Assembly (NCBI GenBank): GCA_025927655.1
Contig: JAICKY010000004.1
Location: 1 to 51,827 of the forward strand
Length of the DNA stretch: 51,827 nt
Origin: Candidatus Saccharimonadota bacterium
Lineage (GTDB): Bacteria > Patescibacteriota > Saccharimonadia > Saccharimonadales > UBA4665
Reading direction: 5' to 3'
The notes beneath the pieces were generated by a model, which worked only from the letters and a program-made list of their open reading frames with translations, searched no databases and was not told where the DNA came from. Every line of letters starts with the position of its first letter. Position 1 is the first letter of the stretch. Shown here piece by piece: positions 40,728 through 48,502 of the stretch. The position numbers and the translations under genes are program-made.

Positions 40728-42029
40728 ATGAGCGCACTGCAAACTATCGTCATCCTTGGCCGCCAGCCGGCACTCGGTCTTGCCGAGCTGGAAAGCTTGT
40801 ACGGCAGCGCAAATGTCGTGCCCGTTTCAGAGCATGTCGCTGGCCTGGCCATACCTACCGATCAGATCGATTTAAATCGTCTCGGCGGCAGCACCCGTTT
40901 AGCTACCATTGTCGCCACCGTCCCCAGCAAACTCTGGAAAGACGCCGAAAAACAGCTCGCCAAAAGCATCGTCGAAATCGCCCGCGAACTGCCCGAGGGC
41001 AAGCTCCAACTAGGTTTAAGCACCTTCGGTATCCCCGTCACCCCGGCAAAACTAAACGCCAGCGGCCTAACACTCAAAAAAATCATCCGGAGCAAAACCG
41101 GCCGTTCCGTCCGGCTCACCCCTAACCCGGAGCTGGAGCTCAACACCGCTCAGGTGCTTCACAACCACCTTACCGGTCAGACCGGCATCGAAATGCTCAT
41201 TATCACCACCGCAGACGGCCAGACCATCATCGCCCGCACCACTGCCGTTCAGGACATAGACAGCTACACGCTCCGAGACCGCGGCCGTCCCAAGCGCGAC
41301 GCCCGCGTCGGTATGCTCCCGCCCAAACTCGCCCAGATCCTCATCAACCTCGCCACCGGCCAGAAACGCAGCGGTATGGTGCTCGACCCCTTCTGTGGCA
41401 CCGGCGTTGCCCTGCAAGAAGCGCTGTTGATGGGTTACGACGCCTACGGTACCGACATAGAACCGCGCATGATTGATTTCACCGGCGAAAACCTGGACTG
41501 GCTTGATAGCCAATTTGGACTTGGCGACGTGCAGATGCGCATCGAACCCGGAGACGCCACCAGCCACCAGTGGGAACCCAAGCCCGACTTTATTGCCGCC
41601 GAAACCTACCTGGGCCGCGCTTTTACCGAAAAACCCGCTCCCGCAGTCATAGCACAGACCTCCACCGAAGTTAACCTCATCATCAAAAAGTTTCTAAAAA
41701 ACATCCACGATCAGCTCGCCCCTGGCACACCGCTCTGCCTAGCCGTCCCAGCCTGGATCATAGCAGGCGGTGGACAAATTTCCTCGAGTACAGTCCGGGA
41801 TGCTGGACGAGCACCGCAGCGGAGCGTACACGAAGCGTACGTGAGCCGCGGAGCGCAGGCCAGCGCCCGAAATGTGCCGAGGAAATTTGTCCACCTACCC
41901 CTTATTGACCAGCTGAGCGAACTGGGGTATAATCGTGTAAGATTTGAGCACGTTCGGGATGAACAGCTTCTCTACTACCGGGAAGACCAGATCGTAGCCC
42001 GTGAGCTGCTCGTATTAACAAGAAAATAA
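40728..42029 (+). CDS. Trm11-like SAM-dependent RNA methyltransferase
   Basis: ATG 40728 is 7 nt behind TAAAAT (leaderless) and gives 433 residues; the ORF opens at 40659. The N-terminal half is THUMP/Trm11-like. The Rossmann domain shows SGMVLDPFCGTGVALQEALLMGYDAYGTDIEP. The usual catalytic DPPY-type motif appears as AAETYLGR, an unusual substitution. About 42 residues (from GQISS to KFVH) are encoded by the in-frame long palindrome at 41769-41895; normal sequence resumes at LPLIDQLSELGY. Confidence 0.85.
   Translation: MSALQTIVILGRQPALGLAELESLYGSANVVPVSEHVAGLAIPTDQIDLNRLGGSTRLATIVATVPSKLWKDAEKQLAKSIVEIARELPEGKLQLGLSTFGIPVTPAKLNASGLTLKKIIRSKTGRSVRLTPNPELELNTAQVLHNHLTGQTGIEMLIITTADGQTIIARTTAVQDIDSYTLRDRGRPKRDARVGMLPPKLAQILINLATGQKRSGMVLDPFCGTGVALQEALLMGYDAYGTDIEPRMIDFTGENLDWLDSQFGLGDVQMRIEPGDATSHQWEPKPDFIAAETYLGRAFTEKPAPAVIAQTSTEVNLIIKKFLKNIHDQLAPGTPLCLAVPAWIIAGGGQISSSTVRDAGRAPQRSVHEAYVSRGAQASARNVPRKFVHLPLIDQLSELGYNRVRFEHVRDEQLLYYREDQIVARELLVLTRK
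41769..41895. repeat. Long palindrome with GTAC core, copy E4, inside the Trm11-like gene
   Basis: Perfect 18-bp arms: GGTGGACAAATTTCCTCG and CGAGGAAATTTGTCCACC. Inside are CAGTCCGGGATG/CGCCCGAAATG, CTGG/CCAG, then CGAGCACCGCAGCGGAG and GTGAGCCGCGGAG around a CGTAC/GTACG hairpin. The whole 127 bp is open in the reading frame. Confidence 0.92.
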
Positions 42030-42049
42030 TGTCGACCTGACACTGTAAA

Positions 42050-42168
42050 GGCCTTTCGAGGGCGGATGCAGTGCAAGGCGGCAGGCTAGCGCGGAGCGAT
42101 CCGTACTTCGGTACGGTGAGCGAGCACTAGGACTGCCAACGAAGCAATGCGCCGCTCTTCGACAGGCC
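42050..42168. repeat. Long palindrome with GTAC core, copy E2, in the rpmA leader
   Basis: Arms GGCCTTTCGAG and CTTCGACAGGCC pair with one bulge and one mismatch. Further in, GCAGTGC/GCAATGC and CGGCAG/CTGCC pair. The central hairpin is CCGTAC-TTCG-GTACGG, with GCGGAGCGAT and TGAGCGAGCAC beside it. It ends 5 bp before the rpmA Shine-Dalgarno site. Confidence 0.8.
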
Positions 42169-42187
42169 GCGCTTAAGGAGATCCTAG

Positions 42188-42460
42188 ATGTCACACGTCA
42201 AAGCTGGCGGTACCGCCAAAAATACTCGAGATTCACCCGGCCAGCGCCTTGGTGTTAAGCTATTTGGTGGCCAGGCTGTTACCGTCGGCCAGATCATCGT
42301 CCGCCAGGTTGGTATGACCAAGCGCCCTGGCGTCGGCACTACTATGAGCCGCAACTTCACTATCCACGCAGCTCGCGACGGCGTCGTTAAAATGACCAGC
42401 CGCAAAGTTCGCACCTTCAGCGGCCGTTCTGTCCGCCGTACCGAAGTCACCGTCGAATAG
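42188..42460 (+). CDS. rpmA: 50S ribosomal protein L27
   Basis: The 90-residue protein shows the L27 signature SHVKAGGTAKNTRDSPGQRLGVKLFGGQ, followed by GNIIVRQ-type IIVRQVG and PGVGTTMSRNFTIHA. L27 lies near the peptidyl-transferase centre. AAGGAG is 8 nt before the ATG. rplU (L21), its usual neighbour, is not here. The leader holds palindrome E2 and a strong terminator follows, so this is a single-gene transcript. Confidence 0.96.
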   Translation: MSHVKAGGTAKNTRDSPGQRLGVKLFGGQAVTVGQIIVRQVGMTKRPGVGTTMSRNFTIHAARDGVVKMTSRKVRTFSGRSVRRTEVTVE

Positions 42461-42477
42461 ACAATTAGATACGCAAA

Positions 42478-42506
42478 AACGCGCATCCATTGATGCGCGT
42501 TTTTTA
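42478..42506 (+). terminator. Intrinsic terminator of rpmA
   Basis: AACGCGCATC-CATT-GATGCGCGTT followed by TTTT. Perfect 10-bp stem, 17 bp after the stop. On the other strand it can also serve the convergent gene at 42521. Confidence 0.93.
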
Positions 42507-42520
42507 TTTAGAACCAGAAC

Positions 42521-43252
42521 CTACTGGTTTTGATCGTCGTGTGGTGGAACGTGCTGCCGATCCTGATCAAACTGCTCGTTCATATCTCGAGCAATTGAAT
42601 GCAACCCAGCCATAGTTTGTCCTGCAGTGCGAGGTTGATAAGGGCTGCCAAGACCATAGTCTCTCTCCCCGGCGTTATCAACGGTGCCTTGCATATGTAG
42701 TAACGCGGTCTCCTGTGCCTCAGCTGCAAATCCGTTGTACTTATCAGCTGCTTTAAAGTCACCAGCTGCCTCAGCCGCCTTGGCATCTCCGCGGAGCAAT
42801 TTAGCTCGCCTCAAGTTAGAACCGTGGGGAGAAGAGCGGCTTAGTAACTGCTCGGCCGCCTCACGGTTTTTATCATCTTCCCTTCTAGGAGTCACCTTTG
42901 CCAGATATTCGGGGTCGGCTTCCAATGCTGCACGTTCAGCAGCCTGTATTTTAGCCCGGGCAGCTTCTTCCTTTGCACGCTTTTTATCTTGCGCCTGCGA
43001 ATAAGTTCCCGCGATTCCCAGGGTACCTATTCGTTTCAGCGTGTGGACCGCACGTCCTTGGCGTTTTTTTTCCATACTCTTGCGATATCCCTCATTGGCA
43101 GAGGCAATGGCATCTTTCGGATCCCGTGCCTTAGCAGCTGCTAGTACAGCAGAAAACTCAGCTGCTCGCTCTGCTGGAGTTTTCAGTGCTTCTGCCCTCA
43201 GCTCGGCCAATCTTTTCGGGGTTACTACGTGGGGTTTATTGTGGTTTCTCAT
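42521..43252 (-). CDS. Highly charged Ala-rich hypothetical protein
   Basis: The 243-residue protein is rich in Ala, Lys, Arg and Glu and is probably mostly helical and soluble. It has a basic start (MRNHNKPHVVTPKRLAELRAEALKTPAERAAEF), long helix-forming stretches and a polar His/Gln/Asp-rich end. No membrane segment and no known domain were recognised. Confidence 0.75.
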   Translation of the reverse strand: MRNHNKPHVVTPKRLAELRAEALKTPAERAAEFSAVLAAAKARDPKDAIASANEGYRKSMEKKRQGRAVHTLKRIGTLGIAGTYSQAQDKKRAKEEAARAKIQAAERAALEADPEYLAKVTPRREDDKNREAAEQLLSRSSPHGSNLRRAKLLRGDAKAAEAAGDFKAADKYNGFAAEAQETALLHMQGTVDNAGERDYGLGSPYQPRTAGQTMAGLHSIARDMNEQFDQDRQHVPPHDDQNQ

Positions 43253-43331
43253 TTTTAGGTAAGTCCTTTTTGCATTATTTAGGTATGTAATAATTTAAAT
43301 ATATTAGCATGATAATGCTTTTTAGTCAATA

Positions 43332-43361
43332 AAGAATGTCCACGTTTAGTGGACATTCTTT
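43332..43361 (-). terminator. Intrinsic terminator after the single receiver gene
   Basis: Minus strand AAGAATGTCCAC-TAAAC-GTGGACATTCTT ends in a short T run. Perfect 12-bp stem, 17 bp after the stop of the gene at 43378. Confidence 0.88.
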
Positions 43362-43377
43362 CGAGGCTAGGCGTGTA

Positions 43378-43767
43378 TTACGACAGTCCGAGGTGGAACT
43401 TTATGCGATCGACTACGTCGGATATGACAACTTGGGATTTCACGAGATAATCGTCCACGCCGAGACCCTGAGCACGTTCTTTGTCAGTTTCCTGGCTGAG
43501 CGCGGTAAGCATGATAATCTTGAGATTGGCGGTTTCAGGGGTGTTTCGTAAGATATCGAGCACGTCGAAGCCACTCACTTTAGGCATCATGGCGTCGAGC
43601 AATATGAGGTCTGGTTTGTGCTCTTTGGCAGCGGCAAGGGCATCTTCACCATTCGCGACACGCTTTACTTCAAAGCCTTCGCCCTTCAGGCGCATTATGT
43701 AAACATTAGCAAGGGCATCGTCATCTTCGACGAGGAGAATTTTTTTACCGTGTGGGTCGTCGCTCAT
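43378..43767 (-). CDS. Single-domain response regulator
   Basis: The 129-residue receiver has all key residues: acidic pocket VEDDD, phospho-acceptor Asp in LLDAMMP, Thr in IMLTAL, and Lys in YLVKSQ. No output domain is attached, so it may act by protein contact, like CheY. It is a close paralogue of the receiver at 2804 and could accept phosphate from the same kinase. Confidence 0.93.
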   Translation of the reverse strand: MSDDPHGKKILLVEDDDALANVYIMRLKGEGFEVKRVANGEDALAAAKEHKPDLILLDAMMPKVSGFDVLDILRNTPETANLKIIMLTALSQETDKERAQGLGVDDYLVKSQVVISDVVDRIKFHLGLS

Positions 43768-43837
43768 ACTGCTTATACTACCCTAGCCCTATTCATTACG
43801 CAACCAACAGGTTGGCTGCGCTGAGATACTGTGTTCG

Positions 43838-45460
43838 TTATCGGGCCAAGATGGCTGCAATCAGCCCGTCGAACATTGGGTGGGCACGGTTTGGCCGGCT
43901 TTTGAATTCGGGGTGGTACTGGCTGGCTATCAGGAATGGATGATCAACACCTTCGATAACTTCCACGAGGCCGTTGTCCGGGTTAATACCGGTAGCGCGA
44001 ATACCCCAACTTTCATAGTCGGGTACATATTTAGCCATGGCTTCGTAGCGGTGACGGTGGCGTTCAATAATGTCTTGCGTACCATACAAACGGGCGGCTA
44101 GACTGCCTTCGGTAAAGTGGCAAGCATAGTTACCTAAGCGCAGAGTACCGCCGGTGCTTTCCTTGCCCTTTTGGCCTTCCAGGATGTCTATAACTGCGTG
44201 TTCGGTATCAGGGTTAACTTCGGTAGTATTGGCGTCGGTAAGACCACTCAAACGGGCGGCGGCAATGACCATCATGTGCAAACCATAGCACAAGCCCAAA
44301 TACGGTTTTTTGTGCTGCAAAGCGTACTGAGCAGCAATAATTTTGCCTTCCACGCCTCGGGCGCCGAAGCCGCCAGGGACTACCAGGCCATCGACTGCTT
44401 CGAGTGTACCGGAGACTTCTTGCGCCGGCATGCCGGACAACTTTTCGGCATCGATCCATTCGATGTTTACTTGCGCGTCGTTAGCCCAACCGGCCGAACG
44501 AAGGGCTTCAAAGACTGACATATAGGTATCGGCATTATCGAGGTATTTAGCAACCACGCCAACAGTTACGGTGTGCGGCTGTTTGGTAGTAGCTTTTTGT
44601 ACTACGGCACGCCACTCTCTGAGGTGCGGTTTGTCGTGTTTGAGACCTAGGCGGTTACAGATAACATCGGCGATGCCGGTGTCTTCGAGCGTAAGTGGAA
44701 CCTCGTAAATGCTGGCAGCGTTCGGCAAAAGCGCCACAGCTTCCTCGGGGAGGCCCGAGAACATACTAAGTTTGCGCACCACATCGCCCGGCGCAGCAGA
44801 CTCGCTGCGTGCCACCAGCACATCCGGCATTATGCCAAAACCGCGCAGTTCACGAACAGCATTCTGCGCCGGCTTGGTTTTTACCTCATGGCTAGCACCA
44901 AGATACGGCATATATACCACGTGTGCAAACAGACTGTTTTCACGGCCCACGCTGTTCCCCAGCTCGCGGATGGCCTCTATAAGCGCCAGGCTCTCGTAAT
45001 CCCCTACGGTGCCGCCAATTTCTACGATATGTACGTCGAACCCATCGGCTGCTTCGATAATTGCTTCCTGAAACGCTTTGGTAACGTGGGGGATATATTG
45101 GACAGTTTGGCCGGCATACTTGCCCGAGCGCTCATCTGCAATCACCTTGCTAATGATGCGTCCCGCCATCACGCTGCTGTTCTGGGTCAGTTCCTGATCG
45201 ATAAAGCGCTCATAGTGGCCGAGGTCAAGATCTGTTTCGGCACCATCGCGGGTTACGAAACATTCACCGTGCTCCCGGGGGTTCAACATGCCAGCATCAA
45301 CATTCAGGTACGGATCACACTTTTGGAGGTTAACACTGAGTCCACGGGCTTTTAAGAGATTTCCGATTGAGGCGGCCGTTATACCCTTTCCTAGTCCGGA
45401 AAGCACACCACCCGTTACAAATACAAACTTGGTGTGTTTGTTCGCCACAATCTGTTTCAC
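43838..45460 (-). CDS. pyrG: CTP synthase
   Basis: The 540-residue enzyme makes CTP from UTP, ATP and glutamine. The synthase domain shows FVFVTGGVLSGLGKGITAASIG and QKCDPYLNVDAG, and the glutaminase domain shows VPGGFGARGVEGKI and YLGLCYGLHMMVIA with the nucleophilic Cys. The start is a GTG. It is the only nucleotide biosynthesis gene in the window. Confidence 0.97.
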   Translation of the reverse strand: MKQIVANKHTKFVFVTGGVLSGLGKGITAASIGNLLKARGLSVNLQKCDPYLNVDAGMLNPREHGECFVTRDGAETDLDLGHYERFIDQELTQNSSVMAGRIISKVIADERSGKYAGQTVQYIPHVTKAFQEAIIEAADGFDVHIVEIGGTVGDYESLALIEAIRELGNSVGRENSLFAHVVYMPYLGASHEVKTKPAQNAVRELRGFGIMPDVLVARSESAAPGDVVRKLSMFSGLPEEAVALLPNAASIYEVPLTLEDTGIADVICNRLGLKHDKPHLREWRAVVQKATTKQPHTVTVGVVAKYLDNADTYMSVFEALRSAGWANDAQVNIEWIDAEKLSGMPAQEVSGTLEAVDGLVVPGGFGARGVEGKIIAAQYALQHKKPYLGLCYGLHMMVIAAARLSGLTDANTTEVNPDTEHAVIDILEGQKGKESTGGTLRLGNYACHFTEGSLAARLYGTQDIIERHRHRYEAMAKYVPDYESWGIRATGINPDNGLVEVIEGVDHPFLIASQYHPEFKSRPNRAHPMFDGLIAAILAR

Positions 45461-45550
45461 CTCTTTTTAATTCCCTTAGATAGTATCGTACACAGGGCAA
45501 ACATTCAACTAAAAAGGCTGATCGTAACGTTAATCACAACGAGCTTAGGT

Positions 45551-46774
45551 TTATTTACTCTGGAGATAGGCTTCGGCAGCTTGCAGCTGCGTATCGTTGC
45601 CTGCTTTGGCGTCTGCGTCGCTCAGCGCAACTGTTTGGTCCGGCGTGATGCCTTTGTGGTTGATGTTCGTGCCGTTAGGGCTGTACCATTTGGCAATCGT
45701 GACCTTTAACTCGCTTCCGTCGCTGAATGGAATCACCTGCTGCACCACGCCCTTGCCATAGCTTTTTTCGCCCATGATCGTGGCGGCATGGTTATCGTGG
45801 AGTGCCAGCGCGGTAATTTCGGCAGCAGATGCCGAACCGGCGTTCACCAACACCACAGTAGGCATACCCTGCAATGGATCGGTACCAGTCGCAGCATAGC
45901 TGGCAACAACCTCGTTGCCACGTTTCTCCTGCTCTACCGTAGACCCTTTGGGCAGCCACAGGCTTGAGATAGCTTGTGCCGAGTCCACTTCCCCGCCCGG
46001 GTTATCGCGCAGATCCAGTACTACTTTCTTGACGCCAGCCTGTTGGAAACTGGTTACCGCTTGCTTAACCAGATCAAACGTATCACTACTAAATTGGCTG
46101 ATTTGCAGATAGCCAATATTGCCGGCTAGGATTTTTGATGTTGCCGTCGGCACGGTGATGATGTCGCGAGTGATGGTGAAATTGAGCTGCTGCGAGCCGC
46201 CCCGCAACACTTGTAACGTGACTTTGCTGCCCTTGGGGCCACGGATTTTATCGACCGCGTCATTTATCGACATACCCGCCGTGCTCTGACCGTTTATAGA
46301 CACAATGACGTCCTTTGCCAGCAACCCGGCCGCTGCCGCCGGAGAACCATTCAGCGGCGACATGACGACAACATTGCCAGCGGTATCCTGGTCCAGCTGA
46401 GCGCCGATACCCGTCAGGCTTATACCTTCGAGCTCGCCGTTGAACGCCTTGGCTTCGGAGGCGGTGAAATATTCGGTGTACGGGTCGTTGGCGGCTTGGG
46501 CGAGGCCATGCTTCAAACCGTCCAGGATCTGACTTTGGGTGAGCTTACCATCGTAATTCTGACGCAGTGCATTGTAAATCTGATTCACGCTAGCGTAATC
46601 GAGCGTCCGTGGCAGTCCGGTCTGATCGCTAAAATCATTTCGCGGCGTAATGCGCAGACGGCCATCGCCCACCAGCACACCGGCGCCAAACACCACCAGC
46701 ACACTGGCTACGATGCCGAGCCTATGCAATGTACGTTTTTCGCGCACCTTATCCCACAGCTGTTTTACCCTCAT
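45551..46774 (-). CDS. ctpA: S41 C-terminal processing peptidase (CtpA type)
   Basis: The 407-residue exported protease has one N-terminal membrane anchor (LGIVASVLVVFGAGVLVGD) and a PDZ domain (GIGAQLDQ to VTLQVLRGG). The protease domain has the catalytic Ser in VNAGSASAAEI and Lys in GEKSYGKG. These enzymes trim envelope proteins and wall hydrolases outside the membrane. Confidence 0.95.
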   Translation of the reverse strand: MRVKQLWDKVREKRTLHRLGIVASVLVVFGAGVLVGDGRLRITPRNDFSDQTGLPRTLDYASVNQIYNALRQNYDGKLTQSQILDGLKHGLAQAANDPYTEYFTASEAKAFNGELEGISLTGIGAQLDQDTAGNVVVMSPLNGSPAAAAGLLAKDVIVSINGQSTAGMSINDAVDKIRGPKGSKVTLQVLRGGSQQLNFTITRDIITVPTATSKILAGNIGYLQISQFSSDTFDLVKQAVTSFQQAGVKKVVLDLRDNPGGEVDSAQAISSLWLPKGSTVEQEKRGNEVVASYAATGTDPLQGMPTVVLVNAGSASAAEITALALHDNHAATIMGEKSYGKGVVQQVIPFSDGSELKVTIAKWYSPNGTNINHKGITPDQTVALSDADAKAGNDTQLQAAEAYLQSK

Positions 46775-46826
46775 TGCCTACCAGTATACCTCATACTATG
46801 GCAGTTTGTGCGCTACAATGTAGATA

Positions 46827-47843
46827 ATGAAGAATAGCCCAAGCGTGCACGAATGTACGGCGAATGAATACGCCGCGGCACTCGCGCAGCTGTCGCACCG
46901 CGGTCCGGCCGTATCCTTTTTGCAGGCACCATTTTACGGCGAATGGCAGCTGCGGGATGGGAAAAAAGTGGTGTTTTTTACCGCCACTGACGATAGTAAA
47001 ACGATCGCCGCAGGCCTGGCAGTAAAATACGACGCGCCGGGCGGCATCAGCTTTTTCTACTGCCCGTACGGGCCAGTGGTACGAGCCTGGACGCCTGAGC
47101 TGCTTGCTGCCCTGCGGGACTTTTTCGAACCGATTGCCGAACGAACCGGCGCCACATTTGTACGATTCGATGACGCCGGGCTGTCCAAACAGGTCCCCAG
47201 TGCCAAACCAGTAGCCAATCGGCTGGCAGTTACCGCCAGCTTGCAGCCGCGTGCCGAATGGCTGCTCGGCATCACCGAAAGCAAAGATACGTTGTGGATG
47301 GCCCTGCACAAACACGCCCGCTACAACGTGCGGCTGGCCGAACGCGCCAGTGCCAAACTTGATTTTTATGAACCCGCAAAAGCCCCGCTGGATGTGTTTT
47401 TCGGCCTGATGCAAACCACCGCTGGGCGCGACAGCTTCAGCATCCAAAGCCGCAGTTACTACGAAGCGGTGCTGCAATCAATTCCAGCAGATAGTGGTTT
47501 TGTAGCCATTTGCACCATAGACGGCAAACCGGCCGCTGCCGCTTTGTTCGCAACCTACAACAGCATGATGCACTACGTATTTGCTGGTTCCAGCGACAAT
47601 TTTCGCAAAATCGCTCCGCCCTACTTCGTCATCTGGAACGCCATACTGGAGGCCAAAAAACGTGGTTGGAACATTCTGAACTTCGGTGGCATAAACCACG
47701 AGGTAAAAGGCCAGCATCTGGCCGGTGTAACCGGGTTCAAAAAACGCTTTGGCGGCTACGAAGTGACTCACCCGAACCCGGTTGACCTGATTTACAGGCC
47801 GTTTAAATACACGCTTTTCAGCCTCTACAAACGCCTCCGTTAG
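46827..47843 (+). CDS. FemAB-family peptidoglycan bridge aminoacyltransferase
   Basis: The 338-residue protein has two GNAT-like halves typical of FemX/FemA/B: FLQAPFYGEWQLRDGKKV, then LHKHARYNVRLAERA, GRDSFSIQSRSYYE, and GFVAICTIDGKPAAAALFATYNSMMHYVFAGSSDNFRK. It ends NFGGINHEVKGQHLAGVTGFKKRFGG. The family attaches amino acids from aminoacyl-tRNA to the stem peptide of lipid II. TACAAT lies 7 nt before the ATG (leaderless). Confidence 0.92.
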   Translation: MKNSPSVHECTANEYAAALAQLSHRGPAVSFLQAPFYGEWQLRDGKKVVFFTATDDSKTIAAGLAVKYDAPGGISFFYCPYGPVVRAWTPELLAALRDFFEPIAERTGATFVRFDDAGLSKQVPSAKPVANRLAVTASLQPRAEWLLGITESKDTLWMALHKHARYNVRLAERASAKLDFYEPAKAPLDVFFGLMQTTAGRDSFSIQSRSYYEAVLQSIPADSGFVAICTIDGKPAAAALFATYNSMMHYVFAGSSDNFRKIAPPYFVIWNAILEAKKRGWNILNFGGINHEVKGQHLAGVTGFKKRFGGYEVTHPNPVDLIYRPFKYTLFSLYKRLR

Positions 47844-47884
47844 CATGGGTTTGAATTAGCACGCTCCACTGTTATGCTGGGAGC

Positions 47885-48355
47885 ATGTTTAATCATGAAC
47901 CCCCCGACTATATCTGTCCATTTTGCAAAACCATCGCTGGCTATGAAGACGAATACGCAGCCAAACAGGATATCGTATATCAAAATGATCACGTAACAGC
48001 CATGATTGCGCCCAAATGGTGGATTAATAACCCTGGCAATGTATTGATCGTGCCTAACAAGCATTACGAAAACATCTATGACATTCCAGACGACATACTT
48101 GGCGAAGTATATAAAGCCGCCAAGAAGATCGCTATCGCCATCCGCAGTACCTATGAAGGCTGTGAAGCAACGTCTACTCGACAGCACAACGAACCCGCTG
48201 GCAACCAGGCAGTATGGCATTTGCATGTGCACGTATTCCCTCGTTACGATAACGACGAATTGTACCAAAACCACGACAACAAAAGATTCATAAGCGCAGC
48301 CGAGCGCCTCCCTTACGCCGAAAAACTCCGTGCGTTTTTCGCTAACCAAGTGTAG
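47885..48355 (+). CDS. HIT-family nucleotide hydrolase/transferase
   Basis: The 156-residue protein has the histidine triad HLHVHVFPR near the C-terminus and ICPFCKTIAG at the start, which may bind zinc. The middle contains the strand GNVLIVPNKHYENIYDIPDD. Members hydrolyse phosphoramidates or dinucleoside polyphosphates. TTGAAT-16-TATGCT ends 6 nt before the ATG, so the mRNA is leaderless. Confidence 0.93.
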   Translation: MFNHEPPDYICPFCKTIAGYEDEYAAKQDIVYQNDHVTAMIAPKWWINNPGNVLIVPNKHYENIYDIPDDILGEVYKAAKKIAIAIRSTYEGCEATSTRQHNEPAGNQAVWHLHVHVFPRYDNDELYQNHDNKRFISAAERLPYAEKLRAFFANQV

Positions 48356-48379
48356 ATTACCGTAGGCAGAATCTGGAGT

Positions 48380-48502
48380 AGGAACTTCAGGTTTGAGCAC
48401 AGTTTGGGATGAAAAGTGAGTACCGCAATGCAGGCGTACTAGAAGTACGGCGGAATGAGGAACGGAGCTTTTCGCCCAAAATGTGCCAAAGATGAAGTTC
48501 CT
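48380..48502. repeat. Long palindrome with GTAC core, copy E3
   Basis: Perfect 10-bp arms AGGAACTTCA/TGAAGTTCCT, then GAGCACAGTTTGGGATG/CGCCCAAAATGTGC and AAAAG/CTTTT. The core is TGAGTACCGCAATGCAGG and GCGGAATGAGGAACGGAG around CGTAC-TAGAA-GTACG. It lies between the convergent HIT and CHAP genes and its right arm reaches the last base of the CHAP gene stop codon. Confidence 0.9.
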
